Assembly: GCA_902774015.1 (NCBI GenBank)
Contig: CACYHB010000004.1
Span: 111,795 to 175,794, forward strand
Length of the DNA: 64,000 bases
Origin: Oscillospiraceae bacterium
GTDB lineage: Bacteria > Bacillota > Clostridia > Oscillospirales > Oscillospiraceae
Direction: 5' to 3'
Shown piece after piece: positions 33,860-43,208 of the stretch. The notes under the pieces are model-generated. The model was not told the DNA's origin and made no database searches. It was given only the letters and a program-made list of their open reading frames with translations. Position numbers and translations under genes: made by a program. The stretch's first letter is position 1. Each line of letters begins with the position of its first letter.

Positions 33860-35518
33860 TTATCTGGCCAGGTAGCGATCGTAAGCAGCCTGATAGACGT
33901 CAAGAACGTCCTGGAGGCCGTAGGCGTACAGATCCTGCACGTACTCCTCGAAAGGCTTCACATCCTGTCCGGTGATGTAGCCGATGGTGTACTCATCGAT
34001 CATGGTCAGAACGTCCGTGAACTTGCTGTTGATGGCGCTCTCTTCTGCGGTCAGCGTCAGACTGTTGGTCAGGTAGACGTTCTTCTCGGGAGAGGACCAG
34101 ATTTTGACGGCCTCAAGCTGATAGTTGGGGCCTTCGGTCTGAGCGGCGGAAATCTTCCAGCTGGCGGAGATGTCGTGCTTGCCGAGGTAAGCCTCGCCCT
34201 CGTTGAACGCGTAGCGCTGCAGGAAGTCCTTCGGCGGCATGCCTTCGGCATTGTTCAGAACGAAATCGGTGAACTGCGGCTCGCCGTTTTCATCAATGGT
34301 GTAGGTGACGTCCTCAATGCCGTACCAATTCAGGTACTCGCCCTGCTGGGAGTACTGGAAGTCGAGCCACATGGCTGCGAGCTCGGGGTTCTTGCAGGTG
34401 GCGCTGATGAACGCGCCTTCCTTGCCGATCTTGCGGTCACCCCACTGCATCGGCTCATCGCCGGGATTGAGAGCGGGCGCCACAATGGGCTGCAGGAACG
34501 CGTCGGGGTTGTCGATCATGTGGAAGGTGGCATAGTTGCTGCCGGTGAAGGCAGAGAGAGCCATGCTGTAGAGAATGCTCTCGTTGTTCTGAACGGAGGC
34601 GGGGGTGTCGAGGTAGAAGTGGAAGGTGGTGAAGTTGGGGTTGATGAGGCCCTCGGCGTACCACTGCTTCATGGTGTCCAGATAGCCCTTCCAGGAATCC
34701 TTCGCCTGGCCGCAGACGACCTTGTCGTCTTCAACCTGCAGGAACTCACGGTCGCCGCTCTGGGTGCCGACGCCCCAGGAGCAGGCAAGCGCGGAGCCGC
34801 CGTCCGTATCCAGAACAAAGGGATACTTGATGCCGGCGTTCTTGGCAGCGACAAGCACGTCGTGCCACTCGTCAATGGTGGTGGGTACGTCCATCCCGAG
34901 CTGCTCCAGCAGGTCGGAGCGGTAGGCAAGACCCATGTAAGTGCCCTCGGACTCGACGGTGTTGGCCTGGCCGACGATGACCTTGGCGACGATCATCTTG
35001 CCGGAGTCGGCGGTCGCCTCGCGCTTGAGCTGCTCGTTGCTGTTCAGGAGCGCCATGTAGTTGGGCATGTAGTTGCGGATGTAGTAATCCATGTTGGGGT
35101 GGATGATGCCGTCTTCCACACCGGCTTCATAGCCGCCGGGATAGTAGTTGGGCTGGATGATGTCGGGCAGATCGCCGGAGGCGATCAGCGTACCGAACTT
35201 CTGGACCATATCGTCCTGGTTGACGGGGACCCAGTTGATGTGGACGTTCGTGAGCTCTTCCATCTTTTTGACGCTTTCGATCTCATTGAGGTCCTTCATG
35301 ACGGTGCCGCTGTAGGCGAGCCAGACAGTGAGCTCCTGCTTCTCTTCACACAGAGGGAGGCTCAGTTCTTTCAGGGGCAGGTTTTCGGCGGGCTGGGCGC
35401 TGTCACCCTGGGCGGCGGGCTGGTCGGAGCCGGCAGCGGGCTTGTCGGAGCCGCCGCAGCCGGTCAGGAGGGCCATAGCCATCAGGACGGCCAGAGTCAG
35501 TGCGAGAATTCTTTTCAT
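33860..35518 (-). CDS. Sugar ABC transporter solute-binding lipoprotein (LplA-like)
   Basis: A 552-residue extracellular lipoprotein. The N-terminus is a signal peptide ending in the lipobox LLTGC, with Cys21 as the lipidated residue, then a Gly/Ser/Ala/Gln-rich linker. The rest is a family-1 solute-binding protein of the large LplA/YtcQ type that captures oligosaccharides or complex glycosides. Two matching permease genes lie directly upstream and no ATPase gene is nearby, so a shared multitask ATPase (MsmX-type) is likely used. The divergent two-component system probably controls it. Confidence 0.92.
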   Translation of the reverse strand: MKRILALTLAVLMAMALLTGCGGSDKPAAGSDQPAAQGDSAQPAENLPLKELSLPLCEEKQELTVWLAYSGTVMKDLNEIESVKKMEELTNVHINWVPVNQDDMVQKFGTLIASGDLPDIIQPNYYPGGYEAGVEDGIIHPNMDYYIRNYMPNYMALLNSNEQLKREATADSGKMIVAKVIVGQANTVESEGTYMGLAYRSDLLEQLGMDVPTTIDEWHDVLVAAKNAGIKYPFVLDTDGGSALACSWGVGTQSGDREFLQVEDDKVVCGQAKDSWKGYLDTMKQWYAEGLINPNFTTFHFYLDTPASVQNNESILYSMALSAFTGSNYATFHMIDNPDAFLQPIVAPALNPGDEPMQWGDRKIGKEGAFISATCKNPELAAMWLDFQYSQQGEYLNWYGIEDVTYTIDENGEPQFTDFVLNNAEGMPPKDFLQRYAFNEGEAYLGKHDISASWKISAAQTEGPNYQLEAVKIWSSPEKNVYLTNSLTLTAEESAINSKFTDVLTMIDEYTIGYITGQDVKPFEEYVQDLYAYGLQDVLDVYQAAYDRYLAR

Positions 35519-35549
35519 TTGTACTCTCCTTTTCAGTTTTTATAACATG

Positions 35550-36434
35550 TCAGGCCTTGACGGCGCCGACGGTCATACCGGTGACGAAATACTTCTGGAC
35601 GAAGGGATAAACCATCAGGATCGGGAGCGTGGACACCACGATGACGGCGTACTGGATGTTGCGGGAATATACGTTCATGGAGGCGGCGTCAGCGGAGGAG
35701 CTGATCTGCTTCGTGCTCTGGAACAGGATCGTGCGGATCTCCATCTGCAGCGGATAGAGCTGCGTCTTCGTGGGCAGATACAGCAGGGCGGACATAAAGT
35801 CGTTCCATTTGCCGACAACGGTGAAGAGGATGATGACGGCGAAGGTCGCTTTGCAGAGCGGAAGGATGACCTTGAACATGGTGACGAATTCGTTGGCGCC
35901 GTCGAGTCTGGCGGCCTCCTCCAGCGCGTCCGCGATGCCCTGCATGGAGGTCCGCATCAGGATGATGTTGAACACGTTCAGCGCGCCGGGCAGAACCATG
36001 GCCCAGATCGTGTCGATCATGCCGAGCTTGCGGATGACCATGTAGGTCGGGATCATGCCGCCGTTGAAGAGCATGGTGAAGGAGATGATGAGCATGAAGG
36101 CGTTGCGGTAGCGGAAGCGGCGGCGGGAGAACACGAAGCCGGCGATCACCGTCAAAAAGCCGGTGATGACGCAGGACAGGACAATGTAGAAGAGCGTGTT
36201 CAGATAGCCGTTCCAGAGGCTCTTGTACTGGAAGATGATTTTATAGGCCTGGAAGTCGAAGTTCCGAAGGCGCCAGAGCACCAGCCCCTTGTGGCTCGTC
36301 ACGGCGGTCGGATTGCTGACGGAGACCATGATCACGTGCCAGATCGGCATGAGGCAGACCGCGGCGATCACCAGCAGGATCAGCACCGCAATGACCAGGA
36401 AGACGACACGGGAAGCCGTTAGTTTCTGTTTCAT
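35550..36434 (-). CDS. Sugar ABC transporter permease (LplC/YtcP-like)
   Basis: A 294-residue inner-membrane protein with six predicted helices. The EAA loop is EEAARLDGANEFVTMFKVILPL, where it contacts the ATPase. Typical of the CUT1 permease partner of LplA-type binding proteins. It lies 11 bp after the other permease gene and 31 bp before the binding-protein gene. Confidence 0.92.
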   Translation of the reverse strand: MKQKLTASRVVFLVIAVLILLVIAAVCLMPIWHVIMVSVSNPTAVTSHKGLVLWRLRNFDFQAYKIIFQYKSLWNGYLNTLFYIVLSCVITGFLTVIAGFVFSRRRFRYRNAFMLIISFTMLFNGGMIPTYMVIRKLGMIDTIWAMVLPGALNVFNIILMRTSMQGIADALEEAARLDGANEFVTMFKVILPLCKATFAVIILFTVVGKWNDFMSALLYLPTKTQLYPLQMEIRTILFQSTKQISSSADAASMNVYSRNIQYAVIVVSTLPILMVYPFVQKYFVTGMTVGAVKA

Positions 36435-36445
36435 GGCGATCCTCC

Positions 36446-37420
36446 TTAAAACAGGCTGGAGCCGGACAGCTTCTTCGTGATCTTGTTCGTGATGACGAGC
36501 ATTGTCGTGCCCACGATGGAGTTGAAGAGGCCGACCGCGGCAGACAGGCCGTAGTTGCTGTCCAGGATACCGATACGGTACGTGTAGGTGTTGATGACGT
36601 CGGAATACTCATAGTTGGCGGGCGAATACAGGAGCAGAATCTTGTCCGCGCCGACGGCGAAGATGGCGCCCATACGGAGGATCAGCATCATCAGGACCAT
36701 CGGCATGATGCCGGGGATCGTGACGTGGATGCACTGCTTCCAGCGCCCGGCGCCGTCCACATAGGCCGCTTCGTACAGCTCCTGGTCCACCGAGCTCAGG
36801 GCGGACAGATAGATGATCGAGCCGTAGCCCAGGCCCTGCCACAGGTTCATCGTCACGTAAATGCCCCAGAAGTTCTTTTTGTCGTTCATCAGGTTCACCG
36901 GCTCAGTGCCCGTGATTTCAGCGACGAACTGGGAGATCGGGCCGCCCGCCTCGATGAAGGTGACGACCAGACCGCAGGCCACGACCGCGGAGATGAAGTA
37001 GGGCATGTAGCTGATGGTCTGAACGGTCTTCTTGAAGAACTTGTGGTGGATCTCGTTCAGCAGCAGCGCGAAGATGATCGGCGCGGGGAAGTTGATGAGC
37101 AGATCGAGCACGCCGATGCCGACCGTGTTGCGGATGGTGCGGCCGAAATAAGGGCTGCCGAAGAAGGCTTTGAAGTTGTCCAGTCCGACCCATTTGCTTC
37201 CAAACAGGCCCTTGGCCGGCGAATACTTCTCAAAGGCCATCAGAAGACCGACCATCGGGGCATAATTGAAGATGGCAAAATAGGCGAGGATGACCAGCAG
37301 GAAAATATAGATGACGGGGTTTCTTTTGATATCCAGCGCCTGATTGTGCAGATAGCCCTTGAAGCCGCCGTGTTCTATGTATCCGCTGTGCTTGGGAGGT
37401 TTTGATGGCGTTTTGGCCAT
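36446..37420 (-). CDS. Sugar ABC transporter permease (LplB/YteP-like)
   Basis: A 324-residue membrane protein with about six helices and an EAA loop (YEAAYVDGAGRWKQCIHVTIPG). The ATG at 37420 is chosen because AGGAG is eight bases upstream; a GTG at 37426 is too close to it. First gene of the importer operon, divergent from the two-component regulatory genes. Confidence 0.92.
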   Translation of the reverse strand: MAKTPSKPPKHSGYIEHGGFKGYLHNQALDIKRNPVIYIFLLVILAYFAIFNYAPMVGLLMAFEKYSPAKGLFGSKWVGLDNFKAFFGSPYFGRTIRNTVGIGVLDLLINFPAPIIFALLLNEIHHKFFKKTVQTISYMPYFISAVVACGLVVTFIEAGGPISQFVAEITGTEPVNLMNDKKNFWGIYVTMNLWQGLGYGSIIYLSALSSVDQELYEAAYVDGAGRWKQCIHVTIPGIMPMVLMMLILRMGAIFAVGADKILLLYSPANYEYSDVINTYTYRIGILDSNYGLSAAVGLFNSIVGTTMLVITNKITKKLSGSSLF

Positions 37421-37750
37421 AAACACCGCTCCTCTCTCCAGGTTATTTCGTACTGATTATACAAATTAACCCCCCTCATTATCTATAAAAAACCGTGGCT
37501 TTCATTGTCAATTTTTATGATGTGTTCCTCCGATTATAACAATCTCGGCCGCAGATTATAAATTATTCCGCTTTGCTTGAAACAGAAATCTGAAACCTTT
37601 ATAATGTTCGCCGGATAGCGAAATCAATCGAGGATTCGATTGATTTCCCTGCCAAGCGGCGCGGCGAAAAGCTTTTTGGCTTTTCACCATCAGATAAATC
37701 ATTATAATGACACTATCATCATAAACAAAAACACTCTGTGGGGAGAAGCC
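37421..37750. promoter_or_regulatory. Divergent control region with 26-bp palindrome
   Basis: This 330-bp gap separates the importer operon from the sensor kinase gene. It holds a minus-strand TATAAT (37456-37461) for the importer, a plus-strand TATAAT (37703-37708) for the kinase, and a perfect palindrome with 10-base arms at 37621-37646 (AAATCAATCG / CGATTGATTT), a plausible operator. Both -35 regions are weak, which fits activator control by the AraC-type response regulator. Confidence 0.55.
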
Positions 37751-39373
37751 ATGAAAAAGCTGCATCTCTCAGTAGTCGTCCGGCGATTGCTGGTGTCCGT
37801 CACAATCCCCTTTCTCGTCATCTCGTTCATTCTGTTTTCCTATACGCTGATCCGCAATTACGACTATAACTACAACTCCATGCTCCGCGAAGAGCAGGCG
37901 GTGCTGCGCTCGGTCGACGACCATGTGTACTCCATCAAGCGCGGGAGCATGGACGCTGTGCAGACCATGGACTTCCTGTATTTCAGCAACTCGAGCGGCC
38001 AGGAAATCGTCACGGGGAGTGCGGAGCGCGTCCTGTCTACCCTGCAAAGCTATCTTTCCGTATATGCCGAGCCGGTCGGCGCAACTTTATACAACAGTCA
38101 GCTGGACCGCAGCTTTCGCTTTTGCTTCAGCACCTCGCGGGAGGATCAGGATCTGATCACCGAGCCCGAATGGGTCGTCCCCGAGGAGCACCGGACGGAG
38201 GAGCTCCTCCCTGTTTCCACAGACCAGGGTCTTCTGCTCCGCTACACGATCCGTGAGCGCTACGGTTCGCTTTCGGTCTTCATCCGGCCCTCTGACGCGG
38301 AGAATTACCGCGACCTTTGCCGAAGCGTCTCCGGTGATCCGCTGTTCTATGCTCCGGAAGAAGCTCCCGTCGGCCGCGCCGTCATCACAGCCGTTTCCGA
38401 GAAGAACCCGCTGGCGCTCTCCTATACGATACCGTCGCGGATGGAATTCACCGGCATCAATCTTTTTCAGCTGATTTCGATCCTTGCGCTGTTTTTCCTC
38501 TTTATCCTTGTATTTATCCTGTTCCGATACATCCAGAAAATCCTGCTCTCCCCGCTGCTTCTGATTTCCGACGCTTTTCAGAAGGTCGCCGCGGGCGACG
38601 GCAGCTTCCGAATCAGGCAGAACAGCAATATCGTGGAGATCAATCAGTTTTATACCGGGTTCGACGCCATGCTGGATTCGATTCGGGACGCCGAAGAGAA
38701 AACCATGCGCCATCAGGCTGAGGCCATGCAGGCGAAGATGCAGTATCTGCAGATGCAGATCCGCCCGCACTTCTACCTGAACTGCCTGAAAACCATCAAC
38801 TTCCTGGCCCAGATCCATGCGGATGACAAGATCCAGTCCATTGCGATTTCTCTTTCGGAGTATTTTCGCTATTCCTTCCAGGACGTCAACCGACTGGTCA
38901 CTGTCCGGGAAGAGCTGCACTCCGTCGGCAGCTATGTGGAGCTGTGCCGCTGTCTGTACAGCGAGATCCGGCTGGAACTCGATGTGCCGGAGGAGGCCAT
39001 GCTGATTCCCTGTCTCCCGCTGAGCATCCTGACCTTTGTGGAAAACTGCATCAAGCACCGTCTGGATGAGGATGAGATCCGGATCCGTATTTCCGCATCC
39101 CTCTCGGGAGAGGGGGACGACGCACGCCTTCTCCTGCGGATCCAAAACAGCAGCCTCTTTTCCGAGGATGTCATCGCCGAGCTGAACGCCGAACCGGTCA
39201 ACGCCTTTCAATACAGGAGCGACAGGGTAGGCATCGCAAACGTCCGTTACCGGATGTGGCTGCTGTATCAGGATGCGTTTTCTCTGTTCTTCTCCAATGA
39301 AGATCATCTTGCCACCGTGACTGTTCAATTCCCCGTTCAGGTTCCGCCTGACCGGGAAAGGAGGCTGTTATGA
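37751..39373 (+). CDS. YesM-type sensor histidine kinase
   Basis: A 540-residue membrane sensor. A membrane helix near 15-35, an extracellular region to about 240, a second helix near 245-270 and a HAMP-like segment precede the His_kinase domain. The phospho-acceptor box is QMQIRPHFYLNCL, typical of the YesM (LytS-like) family, and the ATPase part contains FVENCIKH. The ATG at 37751 has a GGGAG site. It overlaps the response regulator gene by 4 bp. It likely senses the sugar imported by the divergent ABC system. Confidence 0.92.
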   Translation: MKKLHLSVVVRRLLVSVTIPFLVISFILFSYTLIRNYDYNYNSMLREEQAVLRSVDDHVYSIKRGSMDAVQTMDFLYFSNSSGQEIVTGSAERVLSTLQSYLSVYAEPVGATLYNSQLDRSFRFCFSTSREDQDLITEPEWVVPEEHRTEELLPVSTDQGLLLRYTIRERYGSLSVFIRPSDAENYRDLCRSVSGDPLFYAPEEAPVGRAVITAVSEKNPLALSYTIPSRMEFTGINLFQLISILALFFLFILVFILFRYIQKILLSPLLLISDAFQKVAAGDGSFRIRQNSNIVEINQFYTGFDAMLDSIRDAEEKTMRHQAEAMQAKMQYLQMQIRPHFYLNCLKTINFLAQIHADDKIQSIAISLSEYFRYSFQDVNRLVTVREELHSVGSYVELCRCLYSEIRLELDVPEEAMLIPCLPLSILTFVENCIKHRLDEDEIRIRISASLSGEGDDARLLLRIQNSSLFSEDVIAELNAEPVNAFQYRSDRVGIANVRYRMWLLYQDAFSLFFSNEDHLATVTVQFPVQVPPDRERRLL

Positions 39374-40662
39374 CCGTTCTTCTGATCGACGACCAGCCCA
39401 GCATCCTCTCTGCGTTGACCTCCGGTATTGACTGGAATATTCTGGGTTTCACCTCCGTGCTGACCGCCACCAGCGCGGCCAGAGCGCGGAAGATCCTCTC
39501 CGAGCACAGTGTGGATCTTGTGCTCTCCGACATTGAAATGCCCAATGAAGACGGGCTCTCCCTTCTCTCCTGGGCACGGAAGGAGGGCTATGATTTTGAG
39601 TGCATCCTGCTGACGGCGCACGCGGATTTTTTCTATGCCAAACGGGCCATCACGCTGAACGTCTTTGACTATGTGGTACAGCCGGCGCGCTTCGAGGATA
39701 TCATCGCCTCCGTCAAAAAAGCGCTTGAGGCGATACGCCTCAAGCGGCTTCATCAGGCTTCGGACTCCCATCAGCAGCTCAGCGCAGCCGCCGGCAATAT
39801 CGTGCTCAGCTCACTGCTGGAGGGCTGGCCGGATTATGAAACATCCCTTCTCTATCCCCAGGAGCTGGAAAAACGGCTGCAGCAGCTGCAGCATTTCGGC
39901 CTTCCCTGCAGTGAGACCACGCCCTGCTTTTTGCTCTCGCTTTTTATCCCGCCCTCACGAAAGGATCCGTCCGGGTCCTTTGCGCTGCTCTGCAGGCTGT
40001 ATTACGAGCAGCTGACCCGGGAGCTGGACGTCACCGGTTTCTCCTGTTTTCTGGCGGAAAGCCGGTTCTTTGCGCTTTTGTTCATGCCCCTCCCCGAGTC
40101 GCCTCTGCCGCTGCTCTCCGTGCCGCTGAAAGAGGCCTCCGTCAAAGCGGGCTGCTCCGCCGGACTGGTCTGTACCGCTGCGCAGCTGCGCTTTTTGAAG
40201 GATGCCATGAACCTTCTTCTCCAACAGGAGCGGGGGGATTCTGCCGCATCACATCCTGTGTTCTGTCCCTTCCGGCAGGATGACGTCCTCGGCGCTGTCG
40301 TCGGGCAAAACCGCTATCTGCAGTATATCGGGCAGATCCGCAGCTATATTCTCAACCACATGGCCGAGCCGATCTCGCGTCAGGACATCGCGGACAGTCT
40401 CCACCTTTCCCCGGATCATGTCAGCTTTGTGGTGAAAACGACCGAAAACATGACGATCAAGGAGCTCATCAACTCCGTCAAAATGGAGCACGCCCGCCGC
40501 CTGCTTCGCAGCACCAAGATGCCGATCGGCGAAATATCCCAGAAATGCGGCTTTGACAGCTTTGCCTATTTCAGCAAGGTCTATCGCGAGACCTATCATC
40601 TGACGCCTTCCCAGGAGCGCGGAAAGGACGGAAAGGAGAAGGGAAATGTTCCATCTGAATGA
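39370..40662 (+). CDS. YesN-type AraC response regulator
   Basis: A 430-residue regulator: receiver at 1-120, a middle linker region and an AraC-type double HTH at about 325-425 (QDIADSLHLSPDHVSFVVK, then GEISQKCGFDSFAYFSKVYRE). The phosphorylation Asp54 (VLSDIEMP) is present, but the conserved switch Lys (usually in LLKP) is Gln in DYVVQPARFED. That may weaken phospho-signalling or make it constitutive. It is coupled to the kinase gene and overlaps the start of the DUF624 gene by 17 bp. Confidence 0.92.
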   Translation: MTVLLIDDQPSILSALTSGIDWNILGFTSVLTATSAARARKILSEHSVDLVLSDIEMPNEDGLSLLSWARKEGYDFECILLTAHADFFYAKRAITLNVFDYVVQPARFEDIIASVKKALEAIRLKRLHQASDSHQQLSAAAGNIVLSSLLEGWPDYETSLLYPQELEKRLQQLQHFGLPCSETTPCFLLSLFIPPSRKDPSGSFALLCRLYYEQLTRELDVTGFSCFLAESRFFALLFMPLPESPLPLLSVPLKEASVKAGCSAGLVCTAAQLRFLKDAMNLLLQQERGDSAASHPVFCPFRQDDVLGAVVGQNRYLQYIGQIRSYILNHMAEPISRQDIADSLHLSPDHVSFVVKTTENMTIKELINSVKMEHARRLLRSTKMPIGEISQKCGFDSFAYFSKVYRETYHLTPSQERGKDGKEKGNVPSE

Positions 40663-41311
40663 AGACAACAAGGTGACTGCGGCCCTCTCCCGCATCACCG
40701 ATCTCGTATTCCTTCAGCTTCTTTTCCTGTTGACCAGCATCCCCATCGTTACCATCGGCGCCGGGCTGAGCGCGATGTTTACCGTCTGCCGCAAGCTGCG
40801 CCTGGATACCATTTCCGAGATTGGCTCGACCTACTTTCACGCCTTTGCCGAAGGCTGGAAAAAGAGCACGGTCGCCTGGCTGCTTTTCCTGTTTGTCGGC
40901 GTCATGCTCTATGTAGATTTCAACTTTTACGCCGATCGCGGCGCGCTCGGCGCAGCGGCGCGCGTTCTGGCCTTTCTCATAGGCGCCGTCGCTTACCTGT
41001 GCTTTGTCTATCTCTTTCCCATGCTGGCCTGGCTGGAGAATCGGCTTCTGCCGCAGATGAAAAACGCGCTGATCCTTTCCCTCATCCATGCCGGCACAAC
41101 GGCTCTCGTGACCCTGCTCTACGCTGCCGCTTTCGCGCTCTCCAAATTTCTGCTTCCCATTTTCCTGTTCATCGGCTTTTCCGGCCCGGTTTATCTGGCC
41201 TCCGGTCTGCTTTTGAAGGCCCTGTCTGCCCAGGCGCCGGAGCTGCTTCCGTCTGAGGAGGAAGAGCCGGGAGAGAAGGAAGAAGCGTCTCAGGACGATA
41301 CAACAGAATAA
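40646..41311 (+). CDS. DUF624 (YesL-like) membrane protein
   Basis: A 221-residue protein with about five membrane helices and an acidic, Glu-rich C-terminal tail. DUF624/YesL proteins are regularly linked with LplABC-type sugar transport and YesMN regulators, as here. The role is not established; assistance to the transporter or sensor is inferred. The start lies inside the response regulator gene and has a GGAG site. Confidence 0.85.
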   Translation: MFHLNEDNKVTAALSRITDLVFLQLLFLLTSIPIVTIGAGLSAMFTVCRKLRLDTISEIGSTYFHAFAEGWKKSTVAWLLFLFVGVMLYVDFNFYADRGALGAAARVLAFLIGAVAYLCFVYLFPMLAWLENRLLPQMKNALILSLIHAGTTALVTLLYAAAFALSKFLLPIFLFIGFSGPVYLASGLLLKALSAQAPELLPSEEEEPGEKEEASQDDTTE

Positions 41312-41314
41312 GGT

Positions 41315-41348
41315 TCGGGGCCGCCTTTGAAGGCAGCCCCGGTTTTTT
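41315..41348. terminator. Terminator between DUF624 and glucuronidase genes
   Basis: GC-rich stem around GGGGCCGCC / GGCAGCCCC followed by TTTTTT. It serves the plus-strand regulator operon and possibly the convergent glucuronidase operon. Confidence 0.8.
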
Positions 41349-41358
41349 GACGGTCCCT

Positions 41359-43194
41359 TTATCCCTGCTTGTAACCGAAGTCCGGGATCCGGTGCCAGCG
41401 ATCCCGGAAATAGTGGGCGGCCAGCTTGGGACGCCGGTCACGGGTGAACAGGCCCTTTTTGTTGCCCTGTACCCGATTGGTTCCCTGCGCGGTGGCAAAG
41501 TCGGCAAAGTTCCAGACATGTTCCCCGACCACGAAGGGGAAATCATCCAGCACACGATTGTTCATTTTGTAGTATTCCAGTTGGTATTCTTCCGTGAACA
41601 TGACAGGAGTCGTATCGTGCAGGCCTGCTACGGTATCGGCGCCGTATTCCGTGATCATCAGCGGCTTGCCCAGCTTCTCCCACTCCTGCAGCTCCTGCCG
41701 CAGCCAGACTTCCGGCGCAATCAGATCCGGGCCGCCCTCGTACCAGCCGTAATAGCGGTTCAGGCATATCACGTCACTCAGCCGGGCGGAGACGTCTGAA
41801 TCCGGCCCGCCGGCCATCTGCGCACTGGAGATGGACAGGGGCCGCTTCTGCGGATCGAGGGATCTCGCCAGATCGAACAGTGGCTTGAAGTATGCATATG
41901 CTCCCTTCGCCGCGCCGTCCGGTTCGTTGGCCAGGTTCCACATCACAACGCAGGCGTAGTTCTTGTCGCGGGCAATCAGATCCCGGATGACCTCCCGATG
42001 GTGCGGGAAGGTATGCATTCCCTGCTCCGGGTCAAAGGTATCCACCTTTGTCCCGTCCGGGCGGAAGTTTGCGCCTCCGCCGAAAAACAGGGCCAGTCCT
42101 ACGGCCGGTGTCTCGTCGATCACGACAAAGCCCTCGCGCTCCGCCATGCGCAGCATCTCCTCGCTGTAGGGGTAGTGGCTGCAGCGAAAGCTGTTGGCGC
42201 CCTGCCACTGCATCAGGGACATGTCCTTGGCGTTCATGGGCAGGTTTTCGCCGCGCCCGTGCGGGAAGGTGTCCTCGTGCTTGCCGTAGCCCTTGAAATA
42301 GAATGGCCGTCCGTTGATCAGAAACTGCGTTCCGCGCACCTCGACCGTGCGGATGCCGTAGGGCTGCTCGTAGACATCCTCGCCGTAACTCACCCGGATG
42401 GTATAGAGGTAGGCTTTTCCGGGCTGCCACAGCGTCGCACGCTCCAGCGTGAGCATGCCGTCCCATCCCTTGGCGCGGTCGATCGTCCGGCCTTCCCGGT
42501 CAAGGATCGCAACGCTTACGATGCTGTCGCTTTCTTCGCCGCCGGTTTCCACCTGATAGTGGATCACCGCATTGCCTGTGTCACCCGCAATATCCGTGAC
42601 TTCTGCCGCCAGGCGGATATCCGCAATGTAGCTTTTCGGCGTAGTCAGCAGCTTGACCGGGCGGGTGATCCCGGCGTAGTTAAAGAAATCAAAATTCGGA
42701 TAGTTCTGCTTCTGGGGGCTATTTTCCTGTCGGGAACTGCCGCCCCAGTAGTTTTTCGGGTTTCCCACCGGCAGCGTCGTATAATCGATCCGATTGTCTA
42801 CCGCGATCGTCAGCAGGTTTTCCCCATCCCGCAGATCGCCCAGCTCTACCTCAAAGGGCAGAAAGCCGCCCCGATGGCGGCAGAGCTCCGCCCCGTTCAG
42901 AAAGATGATCGCATGGTGCGTGACCGCCTCGCAGCGCAGCACGATTCGCTGGGTCCGGCGCAGAAACGCGGGAACGGACAGCCTGCGCTGATAGAACACG
43001 AGGCCGTAATGGTCGCGGAAATCCACTCCCTCCCGGAGATCGTTATAGGACGCGGGAACCGGCATGGAAACGGGATTTTCCAGCGGGTGGGCAAACCATT
43101 CGTTTTCCAGGCCGCCGCCGTCGTCGAGTTTGAAATCCCAAGTCCCGGAGAGATCGATCACTGTCCGGGAATCTGTCATGATCGGATAAAGCAT
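41359..43194 (-). CDS. Beta-glucuronidase (GH2)
   Basis: A 611-residue three-domain GH2 enzyme (sugar-binding jelly roll, Ig-like, TIM barrel) without a signal peptide. Acid/base Glu424 is in WNLANEP and nucleophile Glu516 in TEYGAD. The NKKG motif (Asn578-Lys580) that recognises the glucuronate carboxylate separates true glucuronidases from galactosidases. The active-site loop region (GGGANFRPDGTKVDTFDPEQGMH, about 372-393 in two parts) is similar in length to E. coli GusA. Start 43194 has an AGGAGA site. It lies 14 bp after the ene-reductase gene in one operon. Confidence 0.92.
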   Translation of the reverse strand: MLYPIMTDSRTVIDLSGTWDFKLDDGGGLENEWFAHPLENPVSMPVPASYNDLREGVDFRDHYGLVFYQRRLSVPAFLRRTQRIVLRCEAVTHHAIIFLNGAELCRHRGGFLPFEVELGDLRDGENLLTIAVDNRIDYTTLPVGNPKNYWGGSSRQENSPQKQNYPNFDFFNYAGITRPVKLLTTPKSYIADIRLAAEVTDIAGDTGNAVIHYQVETGGEESDSIVSVAILDREGRTIDRAKGWDGMLTLERATLWQPGKAYLYTIRVSYGEDVYEQPYGIRTVEVRGTQFLINGRPFYFKGYGKHEDTFPHGRGENLPMNAKDMSLMQWQGANSFRCSHYPYSEEMLRMAEREGFVVIDETPAVGLALFFGGGANFRPDGTKVDTFDPEQGMHTFPHHREVIRDLIARDKNYACVVMWNLANEPDGAAKGAYAYFKPLFDLARSLDPQKRPLSISSAQMAGGPDSDVSARLSDVICLNRYYGWYEGGPDLIAPEVWLRQELQEWEKLGKPLMITEYGADTVAGLHDTTPVMFTEEYQLEYYKMNNRVLDDFPFVVGEHVWNFADFATAQGTNRVQGNKKGLFTRDRRPKLAAHYFRDRWHRIPDFGYKQG

Positions 43195-43208
43195 GGTGAT
43201 TCTCCTGT

